Source of the DNA: Ferruginibacter sp.
GTDB lineage: Bacteria; Bacteroidota; Bacteroidia; Chitinophagales; Chitinophagaceae
Assembly: GCA_018882645.1 (NCBI GenBank)
Contig: VERM01000041.1
Span: 1-9,607, forward strand
Length of the DNA stretch: 9,607 nt
Reading direction: 5' to 3'
Shown here one piece after another: positions 1 to 7,020 of the stretch (the first letter of the stretch is position 1; every line of letters starts with the position of its first letter). The notes under the pieces were generated by a model. That model saw only the letters and a program-made list of their open reading frames with translations, ran no database searches and was not told where the DNA came from. A program made the position numbers and the translations under genes.

Positions 1-1236
1 CAATTGTTTATTCAGGATGAAACCGGAGCCATACAATTGTTGTTGGATGGATACAGCTTATACAATAGTTTCCCAATTGGCAGAAGAGTTTATGTTAAAT
101 GTAAAGGCTTGACATTAAGTGATGCCAATGGAACGATGGTATTGGGCATCAAAGCTACTGTTGACGGTCTTGCCTCAATGGAGGGGATACCTACCGGTAC
201 GATGAGTCAGTATGTGTTAGGAGGGTCTTTAAATAATCCGGTAGAGCCATTGAAGGTAAATGTGGCGGATCTGGGAACCAATCTGAGCAATCGTTATATC
301 AATGCATTGATTCAACTGGAGGGATATGAATTTGTCCCTGGTGATACTTCGAAGACTTATTCTGACACTTCTGCCTTCAAGAGTACACAAAACAGACAGA
401 TTCAGGATTGTAACAGTACCATCAAAACTACCGTCCGTACAAGTGCTTATGCACAGTTTGCCGGTGTAAAAATCCCCAAAGGGAATGGTGCCATAACGGC
501 TATATATACTATATTTAAATCATCGCCTACCGGTACTGCTACAAAACAATTAATCATCAGAAATACGGATGATGTTCAGTTTAACGGAGAACGTTGTGGA
601 GGAGTAACTCCTCCTCCTATAGGCACTCGTATTTCCGTTGCGGATTTGAGAACGCAGTTTAAAGGTTCGGATATTAAACTTACCGCATCAAATTTCATTA
701 GTGGTATAGTTATATCAGATGCAGCTTCTAAAAATATTTCTTCAGGTTCTTTTGTGTTGCAAGATGGCAATTCGGGTGTACTGGTTTATTATGGAGGAAC
801 AATAACATATAATATCGGTGATTCTGTTGTCATTAATGTATCAGGAGATTCGCTACTCAATTACAAAGGGTCTCTTGAAATCAAAAAACCTTTTGGCTCC
901 ACACCGCCGGCACCTGTAGCTACCGGCAAGGTCGTTACTCCACAAGTCAAGACGATTGCCGAAATCAACACGTCATTATCCAAACCATTAGGCGATCCCG
1001 GCAATTTTGAATTTACACTTGTGAAAATCCAGAATGCAACAGCCAGCGGTGGAACAACCTATTCCGGAAGTCGTACATTGACAGATCCATCAGGTAACAT
1101 TACGGTATTTACGTCCTCTACCTCAACATTCAGTGGCAATCCTTTGCCTACTGGATCCAAAACATGGATAGGGTATGGCAGCTTATTCAATACAACGAAA
1201 CAATTACGCATCAGGAATACATCCGATGTTCAGTAA
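1..1236 (+). CDS. DUF5689-type surface protein, 5'-truncated by the window
   Basis: The reading frame is open from the first base to a TAA stop, so the true start and any signal peptide lie upstream; the TTG at 4-6 is internal. The visible part is about 411 residues. Near its start is a stretch (FIQDETGAIQLLLDG, then FPIGRRVYVKCKGL) that I recognise as typical of DUF5689, a Bacteroidota domain found in predicted outer-membrane lipoproteins, often near T9SS cargo. A proline-rich linker (VTPPPIG) near residue 205 separates this part from a second, related part that begins with SVADLRTQFKG. Both parts close with nearly the same block, KQLIIRNTDDVQ and KQLRIRNTSDVQ, which indicates an internal duplication. 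There is no T9SS tail at the C-terminus; the protein stops right after the second block. No enzymatic motif is visible. A surface or adhesion role is inferred from the family. The next gene follows after 61 bp on the same strand and may be co-transcribed. Confidence 0.8.
   Translation, partial: QLFIQDETGAIQLLLDGYSLYNSFPIGRRVYVKCKGLTLSDANGTMVLGIKATVDGLASMEGIPTGTMSQYVLGGSLNNPVEPLKVNVADLGTNLSNRYINALIQLEGYEFVPGDTSKTYSDTSAFKSTQNRQIQDCNSTIKTTVRTSAYAQFAGVKIPKGNGAITAIYTIFKSSPTGTATKQLIIRNTDDVQFNGERCGGVTPPPIGTRISVADLRTQFKGSDIKLTASNFISGIVISDAASKNISSGSFVLQDGNSGVLVYYGGTITYNIGDSVVINVSGDSLLNYKGSLEIKKPFGSTPPAPVATGKVVTPQVKTIAEINTSLSKPLGDPGNFEFTLVKIQNATASGGTTYSGSRTLTDPSGNITVFTSSTSTFSGNPLPTGSKTWIGYGSLFNTTKQLRIRNTSDVQ
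541..580 (+). repeat. Diverged internal repeat, copy 1 (end of first DUF5689-like unit)
   Basis: This 40-base block encodes TKQLIIRNTDDVQ. It aligns without gaps to 1195-1234, 654 bp (218 codons) downstream, at roughly 80% identity by eye. It marks the end of the first of two homologous units in the DUF5689-type protein. Confidence 0.75.
1195..1234 (+). repeat. Diverged internal repeat, copy 2 (C-terminus of the DUF5689-type protein)
   Basis: This is the second copy of the block at 541-580 and encodes TKQLRIRNTSDVQ. The gene's TAA stop follows the glutamine codon at once, whereas copy 1 reads on into a linker. It forms the C-terminal end of the protein. Confidence 0.75.
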
Positions 1237-1297
1237 AATTTATTGAAAAAGAAGATATTTTTTAAAAACACAACAACTTCTTTGTTAAGCATAGATT

Positions 1298-3343
1298 ATG
1301 ATGAAAACAATTTTGAAATTGAAAAAAGCTACAAGAGACCTTGGAACATGTTGTCTTTTTTTTGTTGGCCTAATCACTATTTCAATGAATAGTTTCGCTC
1401 AGATAACAATGTCTGCCAGCGGAAATTATTCACAAAATTTTGATGCTTTATCAAACACAGGTACTACAAATCCATGGGTTGATAACTCAACGATTTCAAA
1501 CTGGTATGCACAGCGTTCCGGTACGGGTACTAATTATGCAGCTGATGCCGGGACTTCAAATGCCGGTAACTTATATAGTTATGGTAGTACGGGAAGTACC
1601 GATAGAGCTCTGGGGTCTGTTGGGTCGTCCAACGCCGCTGCAGGTAATTTTGCTTATGGTGTATTGTTACAAAATACATCCGGTGGCACAATTACTGACA
1701 TCAAAGTAACTTACACTTTGGAACAATGGAGAAATTCAGCAGCCGCTCAGCAAGGAGATACTTTTTACTACAAAATAAGTTCTTCTCCGATAAGTGCCCT
1801 TAATCCTAATTCTAATTCCACGTGGACGATGGTAGCTGGACTGATATTAAACAGTCCCATTACAGGTGGTACCGCTGGTGCTTTGGATGGAAATTTGCCG
1901 GCAAACAGACTGACAGCAACAAGCGTGTCAATTCCTGGCCTAACGCTCGCAAATAATGATTACATCATGCTAAAATGGGATGATCGCGACCAGTTAAGTA
2001 GCGATCATGGGTTGGCCATTGATGATGTAAACATTGAATGGACCGTTGGAACAGTTTCCGGGCCTTCGTTGAACGCTTCATCCCTAACTTCTTTTGGCAA
2101 TATTTGTAATAACACTACAGCAGGACCGAATAGTTTTACTGTCAGCGGAACCGCTCTCAATGCAGGCAATATCACAGTTGGTCCATTGTCCGGGTACAGT
2201 TTTTCTTCAAGTTCCGGAGGCGCCTATACCAGCACACTAGATATCCCACAGGCAGGAGGAACATTGTCTGCAACAACCATATTTGTAAAATTTAGTCCAA
2301 CCGCTATTCAGTCATACAATGGCAACATACCTGTCTCGGGTGGTGGTGCCAACTCCATTAACGTAGCTGCTACCGGATCCGGCTCGGCTCTTACCACGCC
2401 AGCCTTTACCCAGCCTGCTCCAATTTGCAGTGGCTCAAGTTATACTTTACCTACATCATCTACCAATGGCATCACCGGTACCTGGGCTCCGGTATTCGAT
2501 AATACAACTACCAAAGAATATACATTTACTCCAGGTGCTTCACAGTGTGCGGTCTCAACCAAACTGACGGTTGATGTTGTTACCCAAAAAACACCCATTT
2601 TCACACAAATTGCTCCTATATGTCTTGGAGGAAGTTTTACGCTTCTTTCAACATCTGATAATGGTGTAAATGGTTCATGGGCTCCTGCGATAGATGTCAC
2701 CCAAACCAAAACCTATACTTTTACACCAGGATCGGGGGAGTGCGCAAGTACTGCAACTATGACAGTGGAAGTCAATACATCCGGAACCGATATTGTAACC
2801 GGGGATAGTCTTTCAATAACCAGGAATTCGGTTGTGCTTCGTGGAAATATCAATGCCGAAGGTTGTTCGCCGGTTACTGCATATGGCATCGAATACAGTT
2901 CATTTAATGCTTTTGCAAATGGTACGGGAATAAAAATACCATCCACCAATTTGAATGCTACTTTATTTTCCAGCAAGGTTACGGGCCTTGTTCAAAATAC
3001 GGCGTATTATTACAAGGCATATGCGGAAAGTGATGCAGGAATCAAATATGGCGATGCTAAATTATTCTTTACAAAACCGATTCCTGCCGGCTTGACCATT
3101 TATTCTTCTCCAATTGTAAGAGGAACGCCTGTTCGCTTTAGTCTGAGCGGTATAAAACAAGGTCATTATGCTGTCAGAATTTTTAACACCAATGCGCAGC
3201 AGGTTTATCAAAAAGACATCATCAATCAGTTGGATTTTATTGATGATTCATTCATTCTTCCCGGCAAATTGCCCGCAGGAGTATATAACCTGCAAATCTT
3301 TTGCCCTGATTTCAAAATAAACAAAACATTCCTCGCGCTTTAG
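1298..3343 (+). CDS. Secreted multidomain protein with T9SS C-terminal sorting domain
   Basis: A complete 681-residue protein. The ATG at 1298 (a second ATG follows at once) gives a signal peptide: a basic start, a hydrophobic stretch around residues 18-30, and likely type I cleavage in NSFAQ near residues 34/35. Modules in order are: a glycine/serine-rich region of about 210 residues (36-250) ending in GLAIDDVNIEW, resembling jelly-roll anchor domains of secreted Bacteroidota proteins; an Ig/ASH-like module (about 255-365); two tandem 65-residue Ig-like repeats (367-431 and 432-496), each with two cysteines; a fibronectin-III-like module (about 500-595, AYYYKAYAES); and a final segment of about 80 residues (AGVYNLQIF, KINKTFLAL) resembling the type A T9SS sorting domain. 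It is therefore predicted to cross the outer membrane through T9SS and be surface-attached or released. No catalytic domain is visible, although similar module sets often accompany extracellular nucleases. The role is unknown; adhesion or matrix is a guess. Confidence 0.85.
   Translation: MMKTILKLKKATRDLGTCCLFFVGLITISMNSFAQITMSASGNYSQNFDALSNTGTTNPWVDNSTISNWYAQRSGTGTNYAADAGTSNAGNLYSYGSTGSTDRALGSVGSSNAAAGNFAYGVLLQNTSGGTITDIKVTYTLEQWRNSAAAQQGDTFYYKISSSPISALNPNSNSTWTMVAGLILNSPITGGTAGALDGNLPANRLTATSVSIPGLTLANNDYIMLKWDDRDQLSSDHGLAIDDVNIEWTVGTVSGPSLNASSLTSFGNICNNTTAGPNSFTVSGTALNAGNITVGPLSGYSFSSSSGGAYTSTLDIPQAGGTLSATTIFVKFSPTAIQSYNGNIPVSGGGANSINVAATGSGSALTTPAFTQPAPICSGSSYTLPTSSTNGITGTWAPVFDNTTTKEYTFTPGASQCAVSTKLTVDVVTQKTPIFTQIAPICLGGSFTLLSTSDNGVNGSWAPAIDVTQTKTYTFTPGSGECASTATMTVEVNTSGTDIVTGDSLSITRNSVVLRGNINAEGCSPVTAYGIEYSSFNAFANGTGIKIPSTNLNATLFSSKVTGLVQNTAYYYKAYAESDAGIKYGDAKLFFTKPIPAGLTIYSSPIVRGTPVRFSLSGIKQGHYAVRIFNTNAQQVYQKDIINQLDFIDDSFILPGKLPAGVYNLQIFCPDFKINKTFLAL
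2396..2590 (+). repeat. 65-residue Ig-like protein repeat, copy 1
   Basis: Codons 367-431 of the T9SS cargo gene. The unit starts TPAFTQPAPIC and contains GTWAP, YTFTPG and a second cysteine (QCA). It aligns without gaps to the next 195 bases, with 36 of 65 residues identical by hand count. The two cysteines, 40 residues apart, could form a disulfide across an Ig-like sandwich. Confidence 0.85.
2591..2785 (+). repeat. 65-residue Ig-like protein repeat, copy 2
   Basis: Codons 432-496, directly abutting copy 1. The unit starts TPIFTQIAPIC and contains GSWAP, YTFTPG and ECA. The cysteines, tryptophan and YTFTPG block sit at the same positions as in copy 1. Confidence 0.85.
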
Positions 3344-3361
3344 TAAAATACTTCTACAAGC

Positions 3362-3391
3362 AAATGCTGCCCATTTCCGGCAGCATTTTTT
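3362..3391 (+). terminator. Rho-independent terminator after the T9SS cargo gene
   Basis: A perfect 10-bp stem (AAATGCTGCC at 3362-3371 with GGCAGCATTT at 3379-3388) closes a 7-base loop and runs into a T tract (3386-3391). It lies 18 bp after the TAG stop, so it should end the upstream unit and insulate htpG from it. Confidence 0.85.
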
Positions 3392-3394
3392 ATT

Positions 3395-3411
3395 TATGAC
3401 AAGCTGTCATA
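3395..3411. promoter_or_regulatory. Inverted repeat upstream of htpG, possible operator
   Basis: TATGACA at 3395-3401 and TGTCATA at 3405-3411 are perfect inverted arms around a 3-base centre (AGC). It directly follows the terminator and lies about 50 bp before the htpG ATG. It has no T tract of its own and does not resemble CIRCE. A weak -7-like box (TTTATTTG, 3429-3436, one mismatch to TAnnTTTG) lies 17 bp downstream, which puts the repeat near the -33 region. A regulatory role is inference only. Confidence 0.35.
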
Positions 3412-3460
3412 CAGATAAGGATTGGTATTTTATTTGAGATAAAATCAAAAAATATTTTTT

Positions 3461-5284
3461 ATGCAAAAAGGAAGTATAAGAGTACAAACCGAGAATATTT
3501 TTCCGATAATCAAGAAGTTTTTATACAGCGAACATGACATTTTTATTCGTGAACTGGTTAGTAACGCTGTGGATGCCAGCCAGAAGCTAAAGACATTGTC
3601 ATCTATTGGAGAGGCCAAAGGGGAGTTGGGCGATTTGAGAATCGATATAAGTATTGATAAGGACAAAAAGACATTGAGTATTTCTGATAATGGAATTGGT
3701 ATGACTGCCGAAGAAGTGGATAAATATCTCAACCAGGTTGCTTTCAGCGGAGCTGAAGAGTTTCTGCAAAAATACAAAGGACAAAATGAGGCCAACATCA
3801 TAGGACATTTTGGACTTGGTTTTTACAGTTCTTTCATGGTGAGTGATAAAGTGGAGGTCATTACCAAAAGTTTCAGGGAAGGCAGCAAGGCCGTAAGATG
3901 GGAGTGCGATGGAAGTCCGGAGTTTACATTGGAAGAAACGAAAAAAAAGGAAAGAGGTACTACAATCGTTTTACACCTGAATGAAGAAAGCATTGAGTTT
4001 CTGGAGCCCTACAGGGTTCGGACAGTTCTGGAAAAGTTCTGTAAGTTTCTTCCGGTGCCCATTTATTTTGAAGACAAGCAAATCAACAATCCAGCACCGG
4101 CCTGGACAAAAAAACCATCTGAATTGACGACGGAGGATTATCAGAATTTTTACAAGGAGTTGTATCCCATGGGAGAGCCTCCTTTGTTCTGGATTCATCT
4201 GAATGTGGATTATCCTTTCAATCTCACCGGTATTTTGTATTTCCCTAAAATCAAACAAAGCTATGAGATTCAGAAGGATAAGATACAGTTATACAGCAAT
4301 CAGGTATTCGTTACAGATGAAGTGAAAGATATCGTGCCCGAGTTTCTGATGCTATTGCATGGTGTCATCGATAGTCCTGATATTCCTCTGAATGTAAGTC
4401 GTAGTTATTTACAGGGGGATCCAAATGTGAAAAAAATAAATGCACACATTACCAAAAAAGTAGCGGATAAGCTCGAAGAAATATTCAATACCGATAGAAA
4501 ATCTTTTGAGGAGAAATGGGAAAGTTTGGGTTTGTTTGTCAAGTATGGCATGATGACGGATGACAAGTTTTTAGAAAAGGCCAATAAGTTTTTTGTGATG
4601 GAAGATTCTTCCGGAAAATTTTATACTCTGGAAGAGTATAAAATGGCTACGGAAACCCTTCAAAAAAATAAAGATGACAAGCATGTCATACTTTACACAA
4701 CCAATCCTGTTCAGCAAGATGCGTTCATTGAGCAGGCGTTGGCAAAAGGATATACAGTTGTGAAGATGGAAACACTTGTTGATGCTGCATTCATCAATAA
4801 TGTTGAAATGAAATGGGAGAAAACGCAGTTTACCAGAGTGGATTCAGATATCATAGACAATCTGATAGATAAGAATGAGTTGCTTGAAAGTGTATTATCG
4901 AAAGATGAAGCGGAACAGCTTAAAAAATTATTTGAGCGTCCGGTTGAGGGGATGCAGTTGAATGTGGAAGTCAAAGGTTTGAGCAATAATAATATACCGG
5001 TTACGGCTACACGACCTGAGTTTATGCGAAGAATGAAAGATATGGCTGCGGTTGGCGGAGGAATGGCTGCGTGGTATGCGAACATGCCAGACGAAGTTAA
5101 TCTTACCGTCAATGGAAATCATCCCATTTTTAAAAACATATTAACCGAGAAGGATTCCTCCAAACAGGAGAAGTTAACTAAAAATTTGGCTGACTTGGCA
5201 TTGTTGTCCCAGGGCCTGCTCACGGGTAATAACCTGACCAGTTTCATAACGAGAAGCGTAGAACTCATGGAACAGAAAAATTGA
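3461..5284 (+). CDS. htpG: Molecular chaperone HtpG (bacterial Hsp90)
   Basis: Complete, 607 residues, near the usual 600-630 for bacterial HtpG. Hsp90 is a cytoplasmic ATP-dependent homodimeric chaperone that acts late in client folding and in stress. The N-terminal GHKL ATPase domain shows IRELVSNAVDAS with catalytic E31 and Mg/ATP-binding N35, DNGIGM with D76 contacting adenine, and the lid-side glycine motif GHFGLGF (115-121). The middle domain carries LNVSRSYLQ with R314, matching the conserved arginine that senses the ATP gamma-phosphate. The C-terminal dimerisation part includes MRRMKDM and a glycine/methionine/tryptophan-rich amphipathic stretch (GGGMAAWYANMP). There is no MEEVD tail, as expected in bacteria. 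The start is ATG at 3461 with an A/T-rich leader and no Shine-Dalgarno. It is transcribed alone, between a terminator upstream and a bidirectional terminator downstream, and converges on recJ. No active-site residue looks altered. Confidence 0.97.
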   Translation: MQKGSIRVQTENIFPIIKKFLYSEHDIFIRELVSNAVDASQKLKTLSSIGEAKGELGDLRIDISIDKDKKTLSISDNGIGMTAEEVDKYLNQVAFSGAEEFLQKYKGQNEANIIGHFGLGFYSSFMVSDKVEVITKSFREGSKAVRWECDGSPEFTLEETKKKERGTTIVLHLNEESIEFLEPYRVRTVLEKFCKFLPVPIYFEDKQINNPAPAWTKKPSELTTEDYQNFYKELYPMGEPPLFWIHLNVDYPFNLTGILYFPKIKQSYEIQKDKIQLYSNQVFVTDEVKDIVPEFLMLLHGVIDSPDIPLNVSRSYLQGDPNVKKINAHITKKVADKLEEIFNTDRKSFEEKWESLGLFVKYGMMTDDKFLEKANKFFVMEDSSGKFYTLEEYKMATETLQKNKDDKHVILYTTNPVQQDAFIEQALAKGYTVVKMETLVDAAFINNVEMKWEKTQFTRVDSDIIDNLIDKNELLESVLSKDEAEQLKKLFERPVEGMQLNVEVKGLSNNNIPVTATRPEFMRRMKDMAAVGGGMAAWYANMPDEVNLTVNGNHPIFKNILTEKDSSKQEKLTKNLADLALLSQGLLTGNNLTSFITRSVELMEQKN

Positions 5285-5285
5285 T

Positions 5286-5317
5286 AAAAAGGGCCGAATC
5301 AAAATCGGCCCTTTTTT
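5286..5317. terminator. Bidirectional terminator between convergent htpG and recJ
   Basis: The perfect stem GGGCCGA (5291-5297) with TCGGCCC (5305-5311) closes a 7-base loop. It is flanked by A5 on the left (5286-5290) and T6 on the right (5312-5317), so it makes a U-tract hairpin on either strand. It starts right after the htpG stop, and its right T tract overlaps the first two bases (5316-5317) of the recJ stop codon (5316-5318, minus strand). Confidence 0.85.
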
Positions 5318-7019
5318 AATTGCTCAATCTGAAATCTATTACTTTTAACTGTAGTGACTTGATTCCTCTGTATTCGTTTTCCTCAATTTGAAAAACAATA
5401 TCAATTGGTTTATTCTGCGAAAGCAAATGAAATTGACTGCTCATATTATATCCGATTCCGGATAAGGTTTTATCGTTTTGTTTCAGTGTAAACTTAATGT
5501 GTTTTTCTTTTACTAATTTGGAGTATCCTGATTCTGTTACATTACAAGCGATAAAAACCGGCCGCATATTCTCAGGTCCAAATGGTTCCATCTGGCAAAT
5601 AATTTTGTAAAAGGAGTCTGTAATATTTGAGAATGAAACTTTTGCATCTATTCCTGTTTCAGGAATCAGCATGTCATCGGTTACAGATCTGGAAACAACT
5701 TCATCAAATTTTTTTGAAAACAAATTTATGTTTTCCGGTAAAAGGGATAGGCCTGCTGCGGCATAATGACCGCCGAATGTGACAAGGTGCTCTTTGCATT
5801 CAGAAATGGCTTCATACAAATTAAAACCCTTGATGCTTCTGGCGCTACCTGTTGCTAGATCTCCGCTTTTTGTCAGTACAATTGTTGGTCTGTAGTGATT
5901 TTCAATAAGTCTCGAAGCTACAATACCTACGACCCCTTTCATCCAGTCTTCTTTGTAAACCACAGTTGTTTTTCTGTATTTGAAATCAATATCCAAAGAT
6001 ATCATTTCAAGTGCCTCTTCGGTGGTGATTTTATCTGTATCTTTTCTTTCGCTGTTGTCATTGTGTAAAATTTCTGCCAGTTGTAATGCTTTGGCTTCAT
6101 CTTGTTCGATAAAAAGTTCGACAGCTTTTCTTGCATCATCCATTCTGCCGGCTGCGTTTATTCTGGGGGCAAGTGCGAATACTACGTTGTTGATGTTAAG
6201 CGGATACTTCAGGATGCTTAGTTGCATGAGAGATTTAACTCCCAAGGACGGTTTGTTATTGATTTGTTTTAAGCCGAAATGGGTCAGTATTCTGTTTTCT
6301 CTATCTATCGGTACAATATCTGCTGCAATGGCAATTGCAACCAGATCAAGGTATCGTAAATAGGATTCTTCAGCCAGAGAAAAACTTTCAGCTAGAGCTG
6401 TCATCAATTTGAATCCAATGCCGCAGCCGCAGAGTTCTTTGTATGGATATGTACAGTCATTTTGTTTGGGGTTAAGTATAGCAACTGCTTTTGGTAATTG
6501 AGCGTCTGGCAGATGATGATCACAAATGATGACATCAATGCCCATTGATTGAGCGTAATCAATCAATTCGGCGGATTTTATTCCGCAATCCAAACAGATA
6601 ATAAGTTTGAAGTTGTTTTTTGCCGCAAAATCGATAGCTCCTTTGCTGACACCATAGCCTTCTTTGTATCTGTTCGGAATATAAAAATCTAAATTATGTA
6701 TATCGTGTATTCCTGTTAAAAATTGATAAAGAGAGGCGACTGCAGTTGTGCCATCCACGTCATAGTCTCCCAGTATCAATATTTTTTCATTATTATTTAC
6801 GGCTGTTTTAATTCTATACACAGCCTTATCCATGTCTTTCATGAGCCAGGGGCTATGTAGATCTTTTAAATTGGGTCTAAAAAATTTTTTAGCATCATTA
6901 TAAGTGAAAATTCCCCTTTGAACGAGAAGATTGCATATGGTTTCATTTATTTGCAGTTCTTCCTTAAGAAGCGAAGTTGCTTTTTTATCATAGGGGTGTA
7001 TGTTCCATTTTTTTTTCAA
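5316..7019 (-). CDS. recJ: Single-stranded-DNA-specific 5'-3' exonuclease RecJ (TTG start)
   Basis: Complete, 567 residues (E. coli RecJ is 577). RecJ degrades ssDNA 5' to 3' in RecF-pathway recombination, mismatch repair and base excision repair. The DHH phosphoesterase core is intact: LGDYDVDG (D85, D87, D89), DCG (D144), DHH (D167-H169) and an acidic motif with D225 and D234 (DLVAIAIAADIVP). The DHHA1 domain follows with GSARSIKGFNLYEA and FGGHYAAAG, then a C-terminal OB-like region ending VIDFRLSN. The start is TTG at 7019-7017, giving MKKKWNIHPY, the expected RecJ N-terminus. The frame is open upstream only to a TAG at 7061-7059, with no ATG or GTG. The nearby ATG at 7008-7006 is out of frame and meets a stop after six codons. 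One base separates the TTG from the TGA of the upstream synthase gene, so translational coupling is likely. No Shine-Dalgarno is seen. Confidence 0.95.
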   Translation of the reverse strand: MKKKWNIHPYDKKATSLLKEELQINETICNLLVQRGIFTYNDAKKFFRPNLKDLHSPWLMKDMDKAVYRIKTAVNNNEKILILGDYDVDGTTAVASLYQFLTGIHDIHNLDFYIPNRYKEGYGVSKGAIDFAAKNNFKLIICLDCGIKSAELIDYAQSMGIDVIICDHHLPDAQLPKAVAILNPKQNDCTYPYKELCGCGIGFKLMTALAESFSLAEESYLRYLDLVAIAIAADIVPIDRENRILTHFGLKQINNKPSLGVKSLMQLSILKYPLNINNVVFALAPRINAAGRMDDARKAVELFIEQDEAKALQLAEILHNDNSERKDTDKITTEEALEMISLDIDFKYRKTTVVYKEDWMKGVVGIVASRLIENHYRPTIVLTKSGDLATGSARSIKGFNLYEAISECKEHLVTFGGHYAAAGLSLLPENINLFSKKFDEVVSRSVTDDMLIPETGIDAKVSFSNITDSFYKIICQMEPFGPENMRPVFIACNVTESGYSKLVKEKHIKFTLKQNDKTLSGIGYNMSSQFHLLSQNKPIDIVFQIEENEYRGIKSLQLKVIDFRLSN

Positions 7020-7020
7020 A

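Noticed and set aside
1246..1286. Possible hairpin terminator between the first two genes (AAAGAAG with CTTCTTT, or AACAA with TTGTT)
   Set aside because: The stems are short and AT-rich, the first has a loop of over 20 bases, and no T tract follows. I treat the two genes as possibly co-transcribed.
3395..3411. CIRCE/HrcA operator before htpG
   Set aside because: CIRCE is TTAGCACTC-N9-GAGTGCTAA; the arms and spacing here do not match.
3429..3436. TTTATTTG as the htpG -7 promoter box
   Set aside because: It misses the conserved A of TAnnTTTG and has no TTG at the right distance upstream; too weak to list as a promoter by itself.
4711..5112. A 133-codon minus-strand ORF antisense to htpG
   Set aside because: It lies wholly inside htpG, whose translation is unambiguous there; the antisense product shows no known motif and is rich in Ser, as expected from antisense reading.
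5980..6363. A 127-codon plus-strand ORF antisense to recJ
   Set aside because: It is antisense to the conserved DHH/DHHA1 part of recJ. The Ser/Leu/Ala-rich hydrophobic product is a typical antisense artefact.
6990..7008. ATG at 7008-7006 (minus strand) as an alternative recJ start
   Set aside because: It is out of frame with recJ and reaches TGA after six codons, so the TTG at 7019 is the supported start.
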